Source: an uncultured Clostridium sp. (lineage in GTDB: Bacteria; Bacillota; Clostridia; Peptostreptococcales; Peptostreptococcaceae). From it: a stretch of 14,614 bases of DNA. Location: contig URRU01000024.1 of the NCBI GenBank assembly GCA_900550335.1, forward strand, positions 1 to 14,614, read 5' to 3'. Positions 13,579 to 14,614 of the stretch are shown here, piece by piece; the stretch's first letter is position 1, and each line of letters opens with the position of its first letter. The notes beneath the pieces are model-generated. The model was not told the origin of the DNA. It saw only the letters and a list, made by a program, of their open reading frames with translations, and searched no databases. Position numbers and translations under genes: made by a program.

Positions 13579-14614
13579 ATGTTGAGTAGAAAAATCGGCG
13601 AAGTAGTTGAGATAAAAAAACAGAATGGACAGCTTGACGATATAAGAGTTGAAATAAATGGCGAGATATTTAGAGCATATAATTATCCTAAAATGACAGG
13701 TAAAGTCGATATTGGAGATAAGGTGCTTTTAAATACGACAGCTGTAGAGCTTTCTTTAGGAACAGGTGGATATCACTATGTAATATCTAACTTAGACAAT
13801 ATGGAGGCTGATTTAGAAGGTCAGGGACATATAATGAAGCTTAGATATACTCCAATGCAAGTTAGAGTAGATTCTGTAGAGGATCACGAAAGCAAATACC
13901 ACGATGTATTTGAAGAATTTGAAAGTCTTGAAGGAATACCAGTTGTAGTTGGAACACTTCACAGCATGTTGACTCCATTTGCAGCTACATACAAAAGACT
14001 TAATCCAAATAAAAAACTTGTATATATAATGACAGATGGAGCTGCACTTCCAATATATTTCAGTATGAATGCTGAAACTCTAAAAAATAAAGGATTAATA
14101 GACTCTACAATAACATTTGGAAATGCTTTTGGCGGTGATTATGAGTGTATAAATATATATACAGCTTTAATAACTGCTAAGGAAATAGCAAAGGCAGATG
14201 CTATATTTGTAAGTATGGGGCCTGGAATCGCAGGAACTGGTACAAAATACGGATTCACAGGAATAGAACAGGGGCCTATATTAGATGCAATATCTAAATT
14301 AGGTGGTAGACCTATAGCTATACCGAGAATAAGTTTTGCCGATATGAGAGATAGACATAGAGGAATATCTCATCACAGTATAACTATATTTGATGAAATA
14401 GTGAATGTGGGGGTAGAAATACCTATAACTATTTACGATGATGAGAAAAATGAAAGAATAAAAAATCAAATTAAAGAAAATAAATTAGACGAAAAACACA
14501 AAATAGAGTATATAAAAAATGATAGAACTAAAGAAGATATAGATAGCTATGGTCTAAAGGTCAGAAGTATGGGAAGAAATTATGAACAAGATAGTGAATT
14601 TTTCGATTCAGCAT
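13579..14614 (+). CDS. DUF3866 family protein (partial, runs off the window)
   Basis: The frame opens at ATG 13579, with AGGAAGGT at 13563-13570 overlapping the previous stop region, and runs without a stop through the last base (345 codons seen). It reads as the DUF3866 family of unknown function, commonly found beside steA in Clostridia. Distinctive segments are VVGTLHSMLTPFAATYK (123-139), MTDGAALPI (151-159), TFGNAFGGDYE, SMGPGIAGTGTKYGFTG (212-228), and the basic-His stretch DRHRGISHHS (258-267). The Gly-rich and His-rich motifs suggest a nucleotide- or metal-binding enzyme, but no function is known. The end (about 285-345) is charged and probably helical. It closes the visible steA operon; its 3' end lies outside the window. 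Confidence 0.82.
   Translation, partial: MLSRKIGEVVEIKKQNGQLDDIRVEINGEIFRAYNYPKMTGKVDIGDKVLLNTTAVELSLGTGGYHYVISNLDNMEADLEGQGHIMKLRYTPMQVRVDSVEDHESKYHDVFEEFESLEGIPVVVGTLHSMLTPFAATYKRLNPNKKLVYIMTDGAALPIYFSMNAETLKNKGLIDSTITFGNAFGGDYECINIYTALITAKEIAKADAIFVSMGPGIAGTGTKYGFTGIEQGPILDAISKLGGRPIAIPRISFADMRDRHRGISHHSITIFDEIVNVGVEIPITIYDDEKNERIKNQIKENKLDEKHKIEYIKNDRTKEDIDSYGLKVRSMGRNYEQDSEFFDSA

Noticed and set aside
1..14614. tRNA, rRNA, CRISPR arrays, insertion sequences and riboswitches
   Set aside because: I read for them and saw no cloverleaf, spaced repeat array, transposase or known riboswitch pattern; all intergenic gaps are short except 9771-10022.

Overview
The window is low-GC, AT-rich DNA with heavy use of ATA, AGA and AAA codons, strong AGGAGG-type ribosome binding sites and every gene on the + strand. 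Gene content and order point to an anaerobic Firmicute, most likely Peptostreptococcaceae (Clostridioides/Peptostreptococcus relatives). The family placement is inferred from recalled synteny, not from a search.

Region 1 (1-9240) is the widely conserved housekeeping string known from Bacillus and Clostridia. After the tail of a probable mannose-family PTS IIB gene come nusB, a TsaD/Kae1-like paralog, xseA, xseB, ispA, a divergent-PAP2 membrane protein, dxs, tlyA and recN. The genes are tightly packed, several overlap, and no terminator is visible between them. They cover transcription antitermination, DNA repair (exonuclease VII, RecN), isoprenoid precursor synthesis (Dxs, IspA) and rRNA 2'-O-methylation (TlyA). 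argR, which lies between tlyA and recN in many relatives, is absent here; only an 88-bp leader remains, with an unusual hairpin between a strong Shine-Dalgarno and recN's TTG start.

Region 2 (9241-10022) is where spore formers carry spoIVB and spo0A. It holds instead a 158-codon intact gene whose residues ~38-147 look like the DNA-binding effector domain of Spo0A, with no receiver domain. It is followed by a rho-independent terminator, short AT-rich direct repeats, and an extended -10 promoter for the next unit. This receiver-less Spo0A at the spo0A locus is the most interesting thing in the window. It suggests a lineage that lost sporulation but kept, or rewired, the DNA-binding half of its master regulator.

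Region 3 (10023-14614) is a second operon: steA, steB (MctB-like), a family 2 glycosyltransferase, a divergent MraY/WecA-family membrane protein and a DUF3866 protein cut by the window end. SteA/SteB are known from Corynebacterium as a cell-separation pair at the division site, so the unit plausibly links an envelope or division scaffold to lipid-linked glycan chemistry. The tlyA-recN-steA-steB order also occurs in mycobacteria, which suggests an old gene neighbourhood.
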